Positions 44,169-52,202 of a stretch of 52,202 nucleotides of DNA are shown one piece after another. Within the stretch, counting starts at the first letter, position 1; each line of letters opens with the position of its first letter. Source of the DNA: a bacterium. Its GTDB lineage: Bacteria; Fidelibacterota; UBA8477; JABMPR01. The stretch lies in contig JABMPR010000121.1 of assembly GCA_013202895.1 (NCBI GenBank), forward strand, positions 1 to 52,202, given 5' to 3'. Under the pieces are notes generated by a model. That model searched no databases and was not told the DNA's origin. It saw only the letters and a list, made by a program, of their open reading frames with translations. A program made the translations under genes and the position numbers.

Positions 44169-44990
44169 CTATCTACTCGCTGGTGGTTCGAAGAGAGCCG
44201 TAAGGATATTTTGATGGAAAAACAGATCCCAGACCTCTTCCCGAAGCGAATATTGCCAAAGCTTGATTTGATCTTCAAAATCTGTCAAGGGATAGTCTGT
44301 TCCAAAAATGCATCTATCTTTTAGATAGGTGTTGGCGGCTTGAAGGAATTCAGGAGCCATATATTTTGGTCGCATGGCGGCGAATTCCAGAAAAATATTT
44401 GGGTGACGTTGAGTTATTGCCAGAACGGATGGACCAAAGCCGTTACCACCATGGGACATGATTATTCGCAATTCTGGAAAATCTACGGCAATTTCATCAA
44501 AATATTGTGGTTGGACTCTCCACATATATCCACCGCGTGAGTAGTGGACACCTGAATGAATGATTACAGGAATGGCATGTACTTCACAGTAGGAATAGAG
44601 GGCGTAGAAATCTCTATCATTTACATTTTTTTCACCAAGAAAATTAAAATCGATGGCTGCAGCGTTCTCTGATTTGAGGCGAATAATCTCCTCTAGTGCG
44701 GCTCGAATCCCATTGTTCAAACTAATACCTCCAACAGGAATTAACTCTGAATACTGTTTAGCTAACTCCAATATGTGGCTATTTTCTCCAGAATTGCTGC
44801 CATATACTAAAAACTTCTCTATTCCGGCGTTCTTTCCCACCTGAATGAATTCAGTTACTTCCATGACACTCAGACGATCCTGCATCTTATATTTATTTGC
44901 ATAATCTTTTAGTAGTGGATTCAGATCTGGGTCCCAAAACTTTAACAAAAGCTCAGTCCGCAATCTCACACGTCCATCAATTATTTTCAT
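44169..44990 (-). CDS. Amidohydrolase-superfamily protein lacking the N-terminal HxH motif
   Basis: A 273-residue TIM-barrel protein of the Amidohydro_2 group. Recognisable are AIDFNFLGEKN, VIIHSGVH (metal His), IIMSHGGNG (His) and IFGTDYPL (Asp), which would be the later metal and catalytic residues. The usual first-strand HxH (I-D-x-H-x-H) reads IDGRVRLRTE here, so two His are replaced by Arg. Similar RVR-type starts occur in an uncharacterised subgroup. The start follows AAGAAGG and AAAGG. It lies 58 bases upstream of cysH in the same direction. The substrate is unknown. Confidence 0.8.
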   Translation of the reverse strand: MKIIDGRVRLRTELLLKFWDPDLNPLLKDYANKYKMQDRLSVMEVTEFIQVGKNAGIEKFLVYGSNSGENSHILELAKQYSELIPVGGISLNNGIRAALEEIIRLKSENAAAIDFNFLGEKNVNDRDFYALYSYCEVHAIPVIIHSGVHYSRGGYMWRVQPQYFDEIAVDFPELRIIMSHGGNGFGPSVLAITQRHPNIFLEFAAMRPKYMAPEFLQAANTYLKDRCIFGTDYPLTDFEDQIKLWQYSLREEVWDLFFHQNILTALFEPPASR

Positions 44991-45098
44991 ACCTTTTACC
45001 TTCTTTCGATGCCGTTGTCAGTAAACATTTTGACCCTTATGTAAGCAACACCTTTCAGCTAGGATAGAACGACCCCTCAAGCGAACCCGGTTGAAGTA

Positions 45099-45641
45099 TT
45101 AGCGAATTTTCCTCGCTGGCATACCTACATAAACACCATCATCTAAACAATCTTTGTTGACGAAACTCATTGATCCGATGACTACCCTGTCCCCAATGAC
45201 CAGACCATGCTGGATAACAGCATTTGTTCCGACAAAACAATTATCACCGAATTTCGCTCCACCGATTTGTTCTTTGTCCGTATTAAGGTTATTTGTCATT
45301 ACCCTTGGACATATATAAGAACCGTCTCCAATTTCAACACCTCTAGCGATGATGCTGTCATACCGGATGGTAACTTCATTTCCAATTATGCAATTTCCAG
45401 AACTTGAAACCCTGGAGTCAATATATGAATTTTTTCCAATAACTGTCCCACCTCGCAGCTCTACATAGTCGATTACTTCAGTATTTTTACCGACACTAAC
45501 ATTCTCATGGATGACGCAATAATTTCCAATCTTGACATTGTCTCCCAGTGTAACTTTGTCGTGAATTATGCTAAATTTTCCAATAACAACATTTTTGCCA
45601 ATTTTAGCATTTTTATTAATTGAGGATAGGTTTTGATCCAT
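45099..45641 (-). CDS. Left-handed beta-helix (hexapeptide) acyltransferase
   Basis: Start ATG 45641 is favoured because GGAG lies just upstream; a frame start 12 codons earlier gives a poorer N-terminus. The product of 180 residues consists almost wholly of hexapeptide repeats (from SSINKNAKIGKNVVIGK through VTLGDNVKIGN, VIHENVSVG, GTVIGKNSYID to FGDNCFVGTNAVIQHG), and ends in DDGVYVGMPARKIR. It is a typical LbH acetyltransferase of the serine-O or sugar acetyltransferase type, here probably modifying a sugar for the polysaccharide. Confidence 0.92.
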   Translation of the reverse strand: MDQNLSSINKNAKIGKNVVIGKFSIIHDKVTLGDNVKIGNYCVIHENVSVGKNTEVIDYVELRGGTVIGKNSYIDSRVSSSGNCIIGNEVTIRYDSIIARGVEIGDGSYICPRVMTNNLNTDKEQIGGAKFGDNCFVGTNAVIQHGLVIGDRVVIGSMSFVNKDCLDDGVYVGMPARKIR

Positions 45642-45969
45642 TGCAATACTCCATTTTATTTGCGAAAATGTGAACAACTAAAAAGTATTTCCCACATGAT
45701 TAGAATCCAATTTGATAGCTTGCGCCTACAAGTACAAAACTTGATTTATAAACTTCGGGATGAAATTGGATTTACGAAACTCAACCATATGACACCACCC
45801 CTATTTTAATTTCTTAACCATTTCCTCCCCAATTTAATGGCTTCACTATGCCTCACAAGGAGCTTTCCAAACCTATATTGAACAAAGCAAACCCAGCCAA
45901 CGACGCAAATATCAATTACACATCTGTCGTTTATCTATCAAATCATGGCACCAACAGATTGAATTTGTG
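45642..45969. other. Gap between methyltransferase and acyltransferase genes, no gene assigned
   Basis: Roughly 330 bases without a recognised gene. A short stretch on the - strand reads VGWVCFVQYRFGKLLVRHSE and ends in a stop, with a stop some 40 codons upstream. It might be a remnant but I cannot identify it. Confidence 0.4.
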
Positions 45970-46665
45970 TCAGTAACCTCGTTTCTCTGGAATTAGTTTC
46001 ACAAGCAGCCAACGTCCTGGTGTAGGTAACATACTGTCAATTAATTTTAAAACAGGAATTGTTGTTCTGGATTCTGGCAGCACCCGACTAATCATCCGTG
46101 TATTTTTTTTTGCAAATGAATATTCTTTGGCGACTTGCCAGCCTTGAGGTGCCAAATCTGTAAATGAGCCTTGATCATAGGAATGCTGGTGTCCATAATG
46201 TGGTGTAAATTGACCACAATGCGTGCAAAGAACCTGTGGCACTGTTTCACGGTATGGGACGGTTATCACCACCATATTACGGGCAACCCGGCAAAGCTCA
46301 GAGATCGCGTTGCGATCATCGGCTACGTGCTCCAGGGTTTCCATACAGACAACATTATCAACACTGTCGGTCGCGAATAGCTTGAGGTGTCCATTTCTGA
46401 AATCCAGTCGAACAATATCCGGTCCCATAATAGAATTAACTAAATTTACTCTGGCCATATTGATCTCAGTTCCAAACAATTCACGTCCATCTTCGCGAGC
46501 AAGTTTCAGAAAATCGCCCAAATATGTTCCCACATCCAGCACACTTCCAGGACCTAGCTGCTGGTAGCAAAGACGGAAGCGGTAAGCATCGAGAAGATCA
46601 AACGGATTTTCCGGTTTAGGCTCGCCAAGCGCTTCAAAAAATTCGTCTGACTGCTCAGTTAACAT
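45970..46665 (-). CDS. Class I SAM-dependent methyltransferase
   Basis: A 231-residue protein with SAM-binding motif I VLDVGTYLGDFLKLA (59-73), the acidic loop FGTEINMARV, and motif IV-like NVVCMETLEHV. This is the Methyltransf_11/25 type. In a glycan locus it would methylate a sugar or a lipid-linked intermediate. It overlaps the flippase gene by one base. Confidence 0.9.
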   Translation of the reverse strand: MLTEQSDEFFEALGEPKPENPFDLLDAYRFRLCYQQLGPGSVLDVGTYLGDFLKLAREDGRELFGTEINMARVNLVNSIMGPDIVRLDFRNGHLKLFATDSVDNVVCMETLEHVADDRNAISELCRVARNMVVITVPYRETVPQVLCTHCGQFTPHYGHQHSYDQGSFTDLAPQGWQVAKEYSFAKKNTRMISRVLPESRTTIPVLKLIDSMLPTPGRWLLVKLIPEKRGY

Positions 46666-47984
46666 TAATTAATTACTCCCATTCGATGTTTATCATTTGA
46701 ATTAATATCGGCAACTTTAGTATTATATATTGTCATTAGCAAAAGAATAAAAAACAACACGGTACCTGTGAAGCTATAGGTCTTGATAGTCAGTTCGAAA
46801 TCACCATATGACCTTGTAAAATAGAAACTTGCGAACGTTCCCAGAGAGTAAAATGCCTGCCAGATCGTGCCCAGATACTGTTTCCCTTGCACAGCATATA
46901 TTGAATTGATCGGACCGGCAATAAAGCGCATGAAGTAAAATGGTACCATCAAAGCTGCTATTCTGCCGGCTATTTTCCAGGCATCTCCAAATACAAAGCC
47001 AAATAATTGTTCTCCAAAGAAGAATATTATTAGGAGAGGAAGGATAATGATGCCTGTCAATTTGACAGAGGTTGATATCATCAGTGGTAATATGGGAATG
47101 CCCTGTTCCCTATAGCGGGCGATCTGTTGATAGTATACCTGTCCAACTGACATTCCCAATGTGTTAAAGGGCATGTTTAACATTCGTATTCCGATTGCAT
47201 AATATCCGGCCTCAGCTACAGAGAAATAGCTTACCAGGAGTAAGGGAGGCAGATTCCGCGCGATGGTGTTCAGTAAGACATTCCAACTTGAGTAGAGGGG
47301 GAAGTTTTTGTGTGTTTTTGCCTGGTCCAATATGCCTTTAAAGGTGATTGGGTGACTGGATTTATTATCAGTTGTTTTGAAAAACTTGTATATATACCAA
47401 GCTGCACTAGATATCAGACCTATTAGGTAGCCTGCCAATAATCCTAAACTACTGATAATACCACTCACGGCAATAGAGATCTGGGCTAGGGCGGTCCCAA
47501 TTCCGAAAAATGATTTGGCTATGGATGGTACTTTAAAATTCTTAGTACGGGTAAACCAGAAACTGAAAATACTATTCTGCGCTTCAAAGAGTAAGATCAG
47601 AGGGATAAAATAGAGCAAATACTTCATTTTTATCGATTCATATAAGTACTTTACAATCATCGGTTCAAATGGAATAATTGATGTTACAATGATGGTCAGA
47701 ATCAGGGACAGAGAACTAGCTAGAATCAGCAAATGAACCGCTTCGATTCGATTAGGAACCAGGGGTAGCGCCATTTCGTAGCGAAGTGTTGAGAGAGCGC
47801 CCAGAATGAGGGCGATTGATAGGATAAATTGTAGCTCGCCAAAATCTTCTGGTGAGAACAATCTTGAGAGTATTGGTGCAGCCAGAATCATGCTTATCTG
47901 ACCAATGGCAGTACCGGACCCGAGGGTGGCTACATTGGAAGCAAAGGTTCCCTTTGTGAATAATCTCCTTAAGAGCCCCCTCAT
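46665..47984 (-). CDS. Wzx-type polysaccharide flippase
   Basis: A 439-residue polytopic membrane protein with about twelve to fourteen helices. The start TFASNVATLGSGTAIGQISM and ILAAPILSRLFSPEDFGELQF are hallmarks of the polysaccharide biosynthesis (oligosaccharide flippase) family. It would carry undecaprenyl-linked oligosaccharides across the inner membrane. It is 2 bases after a glycosyltransferase gene and one-base-overlapped with a methyltransferase gene. No Wzy-type polymerase is recognised in the window. Confidence 0.93.
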   Translation of the reverse strand: MRGLLRRLFTKGTFASNVATLGSGTAIGQISMILAAPILSRLFSPEDFGELQFILSIALILGALSTLRYEMALPLVPNRIEAVHLLILASSLSLILTIIVTSIIPFEPMIVKYLYESIKMKYLLYFIPLILLFEAQNSIFSFWFTRTKNFKVPSIAKSFFGIGTALAQISIAVSGIISSLGLLAGYLIGLISSAAWYIYKFFKTTDNKSSHPITFKGILDQAKTHKNFPLYSSWNVLLNTIARNLPPLLLVSYFSVAEAGYYAIGIRMLNMPFNTLGMSVGQVYYQQIARYREQGIPILPLMISTSVKLTGIIILPLLIIFFFGEQLFGFVFGDAWKIAGRIAALMVPFYFMRFIAGPINSIYAVQGKQYLGTIWQAFYSLGTFASFYFTRSYGDFELTIKTYSFTGTVLFFILLLMTIYNTKVADINSNDKHRMGVIN

Positions 47985-47986
47985 CG

Positions 47987-49108
47987 TTAACCCTGGTGCC
48001 CTGCGGCCAAAACCTGTACCATGGTCCCGGCAATCTCATCCCAACTATGTTTCAGGGCTAATGTTTGTCGAGCAGGATCTTCTGGATGTTTTAATGCACT
48101 CCCGATTTGTTGTATGAACTCAGCATGAGTATTTCCAACAAATAATACACCCTTTAAGTTATCAATAGTGGAAGAATAGTTCATGGAAACTACCGCTTTT
48201 CCAGCGGCGCTGTATTCATATAATTTATTCGGGTTCAGAGGTCGGGTCAGTTCATCGACTACGAAAGGTATCAGAGCAACAGCAAAGCTTTGCACAAAAG
48301 CCGGCAATTCTGCATAGGCCACTTTTCCCAGATAGTGCAGGTTAGTGATATGCTTAAACTCCATCTTTGTCGAGTACCACCCTGGTCTTATCTCTGGTCC
48401 AATCAGAACAATTTCATGATCTGGATATGCCTGGCATATCTTCCGAATTAAATCTGCATCCAACCAATCCATTGCTCCTGCATAACCCAGGATAGGATTG
48501 GTAAACCCTGCAAGCGCTTCTGGTTTATCCTGATGGTGGGAGAAATGTTCAAAATCAACTCCATTTCCCAATTGATGTATGTTTTTAGCACCAAGTGCTT
48601 TTATGGAGTTGTGAATTTCCGGGCTCACCGCAAAGGCTAGATCAGATTTTACTAAATATACAATAAGATATTCACGGAGCCAGGATGGGGTGTTTGGAAA
48701 ATCCAAATGAGCATCGTTGGCATCGTAAAAATGTAGTGCTGCTGGGAGTTTTGCGGCAATCTTACCCCAATAAACTGCGCTGAGACCGATCACTCGCTCT
48801 CTTGTGGAAAAACCAAGCATAATGCTGAATAAATTGAAATAAATTTGGCCTGTGAGCCCAAAAATCCACCTGATTGTACGAATATTGAATATTCCGGAAA
48901 GGAAAGGTTGGGGGATATTCTTAAGAAATGGGATTGTGAGGATGGTCACATTGTTTTCACGACGGGGCAGCCAATGCTGTTTTTTGCCAACAGCATAGGG
49001 CTCGATGAACAGTATCTCAATATCAGCAGGGAATCGCTTGAGTATGTGTTGCTTGCGGGTAACCAAATAATCCCATTTAATCTCTGAAAACCAAACCAGC
49101 TTCTTCAT
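47987..49108 (-). CDS. Glycosyltransferase, GT-B fold (GT1/GT4-like)
   Basis: A 373-residue protein with an N-terminal KKLVWFSEIKWDYLVTRKQH start and a C-terminal nucleotide-sugar region (ILGYAGAMDWLDADLI, IVLIGPEIRPGW, FAVALIPFVVDELTRPLNPNKLYEYSAAGKAVVS; read in parts). The last part with 'P-N-K-L-Y-E-Y-x-A-x-G-K-x-V-V' is the donor-binding signature of retaining GT-B enzymes such as capsule or cellobiosyl transferases. It adds a sugar to the growing glycan. The acceptor and donor are unknown. Confidence 0.9.
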   Translation of the reverse strand: MKKLVWFSEIKWDYLVTRKQHILKRFPADIEILFIEPYAVGKKQHWLPRRENNVTILTIPFLKNIPQPFLSGIFNIRTIRWIFGLTGQIYFNLFSIMLGFSTRERVIGLSAVYWGKIAAKLPAALHFYDANDAHLDFPNTPSWLREYLIVYLVKSDLAFAVSPEIHNSIKALGAKNIHQLGNGVDFEHFSHHQDKPEALAGFTNPILGYAGAMDWLDADLIRKICQAYPDHEIVLIGPEIRPGWYSTKMEFKHITNLHYLGKVAYAELPAFVQSFAVALIPFVVDELTRPLNPNKLYEYSAAGKAVVSMNYSSTIDNLKGVLFVGNTHAEFIQQIGSALKHPEDPARQTLALKHSWDEIAGTMVQVLAAGHQG

Positions 49109-49124
49109 TAGAAGGTAAACCCCT

Positions 49125-49979
49125 TCATCCTGACCTGGTTCCTTCTGTAGAGCGATATCTGAGATAAATCAGTAAATATTTTAGACTAAAAATGGCCTGG
49201 CTGATAATGATGCTCACCCATTGATACCAATGCGCATGTCGAGAATATAGCTTAATCAATCCCATGAATTTCCGCTTCATTTTTGGAAAACTAAACTCGC
49301 CGCCTATAGAAGCAGAAACCTTATGGTAGATCTTGCTCTTCGGTGAAAATATTAACCGATAGCCTGCCGCCCGACAACGCAATGAAAGATCTACATCTTC
49401 ACCATACATCTTAAAAGCTGGATCAAATCCACTAAGTTCCACAGCCAATTGGGTAGGCATCATCAAGCAGCAACCAGTTATGTAGTCGGTGCTGACTGGT
49501 TCTGGTGATACAGTATGAACCGACTCGCGTATATGCCGATGTGCCACAAGCCCTGTATAAAGATTAACTTGCCCTCCGCCATACCAAACCTGATCAGGCC
49601 TGGCTGAATAACACATCAATGGAGCCGAGATTGCAACGCGATCCTGCTTATTGAAGGCCTCCAGCAGTGGTTCAATGAAATCAGGCTCAACCGTTGTATC
49701 ATTATTAAGAAATATTACGAACTCATAATCATTGTCCGCCGCCCATGTCAAGCCGGCATTATTACCACCGGCATACAGGTGGTTTTCTTCCAGTTCGAGT
49801 ATCTGGACATGAGGATTTTCGGCCCTGATACGTGACACAGAATCGTCTGATGAGCCGTTATCAATTACAAGGGGTATAGCCTGATCATAGGTTAATTTCC
49901 CTAATGATTTCAGACATTCGATAGTATCATCAGCACCGTTCCAATTCAGAACTAATATGCAGATGCGTGGTTTATTCAT
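49125..49979 (-). CDS. Glycosyltransferase family 2 (rhamnosyltransferase-like)
   Basis: A 284-residue GT-A enzyme: LVLNWNGADDTIECLKSL (7-24), VIDNGSSDDS, GGNNAGLTWA, FLNNDTTVEPDF (D-x-D-like NND), and TGCCLMMPTQL with EDVDLSLRCR. The C-terminus has a basic/amphipathic helix and a weak membrane segment. Typical relatives are RfbN/WbbL-type sugar transferases. It overlaps the GT4 gene by 8 bases. Confidence 0.93.
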   Translation of the reverse strand: MNKPRICILVLNWNGADDTIECLKSLGKLTYDQAIPLVIDNGSSDDSVSRIRAENPHVQILELEENHLYAGGNNAGLTWAADNDYEFVIFLNNDTTVEPDFIEPLLEAFNKQDRVAISAPLMCYSARPDQVWYGGGQVNLYTGLVAHRHIRESVHTVSPEPVSTDYITGCCLMMPTQLAVELSGFDPAFKMYGEDVDLSLRCRAAGYRLIFSPKSKIYHKVSASIGGEFSFPKMKRKFMGLIKLYSRHAHWYQWVSIIISQAIFSLKYLLIYLRYRSTEGTRSG

Positions 49980-51114
49980 CCTGCAAAGCTTTGATGATTT
50001 TTGAGCAAAATTTGTGCATTGAAAATTTCGATTTTTTTAGCTGGACTGCTGTTGACATCCTTTGGCGGTCATCACCTCCAAAAAACTTAAGAATGGCAAC
50101 TGCCAGAGCTTCAGGATCATCAGGGGTTACCAGGTAACCTGTTTTCCCTTCTTCGATGTATTCGCCTAATCCTCCGACTTGAGTGGCGATCACCGGCCGA
50201 TCCATTTGAAAAGCGACTCCAATTATGCCACTCTGAGTTGCACTGCGGTAAGGCAGCACCAGCACATCACAGGCGGCAAAAAACAAAGGCAGCTCCTCGT
50301 CAGAAATGAATTCATTCCGATAAACAACACTGGATTCTATGCCAGTAGAATTAATCAGGTCGATGTATTTTTGTTCATTTTCGTAAGCTTCACCAAGGAT
50401 AAAAGCTTTATAGTCAGCAAGCTCGTTTTTGATAATCCCCAGGGCGCGGATCAGGATATCCAGACCCTTGTAAGGCCTGATTAATCCAAAAAAGAGCATG
50501 ACAGCTTGATCTTCCTTCAGCTCTAAAATCCTTCTTGCTTCTTGTTTTGAGTAGCGTGATTTGTAGTTTTCATATAGTGGATGAATAAGGGTGGTTACCG
50601 AGAGTTCGCTGCGAAAGCTCAACACATCACTGGTCACATACTTGGACATTGTAAACACATGATCCGCATGGCTTAGCACACGACGCGCAGCCCAGGTATC
50701 GATGCGCGATTTTTCATGTGGAATAAGATTGTCGATAAATACTGCTACTAGAATTCCATGCTGTTTCAGCCGCTTGCTAATGATGTTAATCATCGGCGCA
50801 AAATAAGGATTCCAATATCTTAAGATTACCCCATCGGAGTTAAATGCTTTTATGCGCTCTGCAACCTCGAACCAAGTAAACGGATTTAAAGAGTCAAGTA
50901 TCCTTTCAGATGGAAAATCTGAAGTTTGACTACCATTTTTATATTCTGTTTTACCTGGGAACAGAAATTTAGGGTACTGTCGACTAAAGTTGATAAACTG
51001 AATGCTATGTTCGCGACTCAATTCTTGAGAGATGAGTGCACTTAAATCGGAAAGGCCACCCCGGTAAGGAGGGCCAACGGTTACCAATGAAAGACGCATG
51101 TTTGCTGGAGTCAA
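49972..51114 (-). CDS. Glycosyltransferase family 4
   Basis: A 380-residue GT-B retaining enzyme. The C-terminal half has VMLFFGLIRPYKGLDILIRAL, YRNEFISDEELPLFFAACDVLVLPYRSATQSGI (read in parts) and VIATQVGGLGEYIEEGKTG, the GT4 donor-binding set. N-terminal residues LVTVGPPYRGGLSDLSALIS have the glycine-rich acceptor loop. It overlaps neighbours by 4 and 8 bases. Confidence 0.94.
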   Translation of the reverse strand: MTPANMRLSLVTVGPPYRGGLSDLSALISQELSREHSIQFINFSRQYPKFLFPGKTEYKNGSQTSDFPSERILDSLNPFTWFEVAERIKAFNSDGVILRYWNPYFAPMINIISKRLKQHGILVAVFIDNLIPHEKSRIDTWAARRVLSHADHVFTMSKYVTSDVLSFRSELSVTTLIHPLYENYKSRYSKQEARRILELKEDQAVMLFFGLIRPYKGLDILIRALGIIKNELADYKAFILGEAYENEQKYIDLINSTGIESSVVYRNEFISDEELPLFFAACDVLVLPYRSATQSGIIGVAFQMDRPVIATQVGGLGEYIEEGKTGYLVTPDDPEALAVAILKFFGGDDRQRMSTAVQLKKSKFSMHKFCSKIIKALQDE

Positions 51115-52049
51115 TCATCCTCGCGGATGACCGGATTCTCTTTATGAAGTGAACTGGTTATCAGCTCCCCCAATAAGCCCATGGAAATGAATTGACCACC
51201 AATGATGGAGAGCAGGATACCGATAAAAAATATTGGCCGATTATTAATCCACTGGCCAGTCCCGAAAAAATACTGCTGAAACCATTGAACACTGAGAAAA
51301 CCCAGTATTCCCAAGCCAAGCACTAAGAGCAACATACCAGCGAGCCCAAAAAAGTGCATGGGTTTGCGCATATATCTACCCAGAAAGAGCACGGTGAATA
51401 GATCGAGATACCCCGTAAATAAACGTCTTATCCCATATTTTGATTCGCCGTATTTGCGAGCATGGTGCTGAACCACTTTTTCAGTACAGGAGAAGCCTTT
51501 CTGCTGTGCTAAAACGGGAATATAGCGATGCATTTCGCCATAGAGTTCGACATTCTTGACAACTTTTCGGGTATAGGCTTTTAATCCGCAATTGAAATCG
51601 TGAATGGGTATACCAGATAGTTTAGAAACCGTGAAATTATAAAGCTTGGATGGCCATCTTTTCCCAATTGGATCATGCCGGACCTGTTTCCAGCCACTGA
51701 CCATGTCCCAGCCCTCATCGAGAACTGATATGAGACCATGGATTTCTTCCGGATCGTCTTGTAAATCCGCATCCATGGTAATCACATAATCGCCTCTCGC
51801 CATTTTAAAGCCAGCATTTAATGCGGCCGCCTTACCATGATTTCTCTGAAAGCTAATCAGCTTAACACGAGCATCGGAAGTTGCCATTTGGCGTATTAAT
51901 TCAAGAGATTTATCGGTCGAACCGTCATCGATAAAGATGATTTCAAACTGATAGGAAGTGGGCTCAAGAGAATGTTTAATTCGCGACAGAAGTTCCGTCA
52001 GGGATTCATCTTCATTGAAGAGTGGAATCACAATACTGATTAAGCTCAA
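51111..52049 (-). CDS. Polyprenyl-phosphate glycosyltransferase (DPM1/ArnC/GtrB-like GT2)
   Basis: A 312-residue protein with the GT2 core: IVIPLFNEDESLTELL, FIDDGSTDKSLELI (DDGS), ITMDADLQDDPEEI (DAD), NCGLKAYTRKV, YRHxxPVLAQQKGF-like and KYGESKYG. Two C-terminal transmembrane helices (FFGLAGMLLLVLGLGILGFL and FFIGILLSIIGGQFISMGLL) follow. Such enzymes make undecaprenyl-phosphate-linked sugars at the inner membrane for later transfer outside. It starts about 32 bases after the TPR gene and overlaps the GT4 gene by 4 bases. Confidence 0.95.
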   Translation of the reverse strand: MSLISIVIPLFNEDESLTELLSRIKHSLEPTSYQFEIIFIDDGSTDKSLELIRQMATSDARVKLISFQRNHGKAAALNAGFKMARGDYVITMDADLQDDPEEIHGLISVLDEGWDMVSGWKQVRHDPIGKRWPSKLYNFTVSKLSGIPIHDFNCGLKAYTRKVVKNVELYGEMHRYIPVLAQQKGFSCTEKVVQHHARKYGESKYGIRRLFTGYLDLFTVLFLGRYMRKPMHFFGLAGMLLLVLGLGILGFLSVQWFQQYFFGTGQWINNRPIFFIGILLSIIGGQFISMGLLGELITSSLHKENPVIREDD

Positions 52050-52081
52050 AGATTCATCCTTCTATTTTCTTAATATTTGTA

Positions 52082-52202
52082 TTAGCGTAAACTTCCAGCT
52101 CTCATATAGTAGATATAGGCCTCATTTGACTTCCCAAGATACTCCAAAACGTCCCCCATATGCATTAAATCCTCTGGATTATCTGGATTGATGGTCAAGG
52201 AA
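52082..52202 (-). CDS. TPR-repeat protein, C-terminal end (truncated by window)
   Basis: The last 39 codons of a gene that enters from the right edge on -, ending at TAA (52082-52084). The visible residues LTINPDNPEDLMHMGDVLEY and LGKSNEAYIYYMRAG fit one TPR repeat: 'N-P-D-N-P-E-x-L-x-x-x-G ... L-G-x-x-x-E-A-x-x-Y-Y'. The protein lies just upstream of the GT operon. Confidence 0.7.
   Translation of the reverse strand, partial: SLTINPDNPEDLMHMGDVLEYLGKSNEAYIYYMRAGSLR

Noticed and set aside
1-52202. tRNA genes, CRISPR arrays, insertion sequences, phage genes
   Set aside because: Scanning both strands showed no tRNA T-loop/acceptor pairs, no spaced direct repeats and no transposase or integrase motifs.

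Overview
The window reads as a chromosomal segment of a Gram-negative, didermic bacterium of the FCB superphylum. The signs are a TonB-dependent receptor, a PorV/PorQ-type outer-membrane protein, several lipobox proteins, C-terminal sorting-type domains (PNPYRGG in one protein, NYPNPFN in another), a dockerin-like C-terminal tag and DUF2341/LamG surface proteins. The style resembles Candidatus Marinimicrobia (Neomarinimicrobiota) or a neighbour such as Calditrichota/KSB1, but the phylum call is inference. No rRNA, tRNA, CRISPR array, transposase or integrase was seen.

Region 1 (2-6464, + strand) is a tightly packed surface operon: the C-terminal part of a TonB receptor, an FnIII protein with a sorting-type C-terminus, a PorV/PorQ-like barrel, a Big2 lipoprotein, a lipase-like lipoprotein and a small lipoprotein. 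A hairpin terminator closes it (6481-6513). Region 2 (6526-9510, - strand) is a methionine-pathway operon: promoter, SAM-I riboswitch, a cystathionine gamma-synthase family enzyme, and a ThrA-type aspartate kinase without a homoserine dehydrogenase domain. Region 3 (9609-14679, -) holds three overlapping acyl-CoA genes: a CoA-transferase/GNAT fusion, an ADP-forming acyl-CoA synthetase and a BioD-like/DRTGG protein. Together they suggest acetyl-CoA (or acyl-CoA) to acid conversion with ATP formation.

Region 4 (14818-25930) is mostly housekeeping on the - strand: yajC, def, fmt, rsmB, a PASTA protein, rpe, a dolichol-kinase-like membrane protein, a BatA-like protein, hflX and a patatin. A small secreted protein and a + strand 2-Cys peroxiredoxin lie upstream of yajC. 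Region 5 (25998-29603, -) is the translation operon rplM-rpsI-rpsB-tsf-pyrH-frr with a good sigma70-type promoter. Region 6 (29636-33615, -) pairs a sensor histidine kinase, whose sensor region is internally duplicated, with a large YfhO-type membrane protein.

Region 7 (33829-52202) is a surface-polysaccharide and cell-envelope locus. It has wecB, two polysaccharide-deacetylase-like proteins, an AAC(3)-family acetyltransferase, a GNAT protein, a cysH-type reductase, a metal-motif-deficient amidohydrolase, a hexapeptide acyltransferase, a methyltransferase, a Wzx-type flippase, two GT4 and two GT2 glycosyltransferases, and the tail of a TPR protein. The part from about 35.8 to 41.1 kb is AT-rich and loosely packed. 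It holds a decayed short-chain dehydrogenase and a DUF2341 surface protein, which suggests gene turnover by transfer and decay.

No single undescribed system stands out beyond doubt. The best candidates are the surface operon of region 1, the acyl-CoA module of region 3, the duplicated sensor kinase, and the unusual enzyme set (deacetylase, GNAT, CysH, amidohydrolase) inside the polysaccharide locus.
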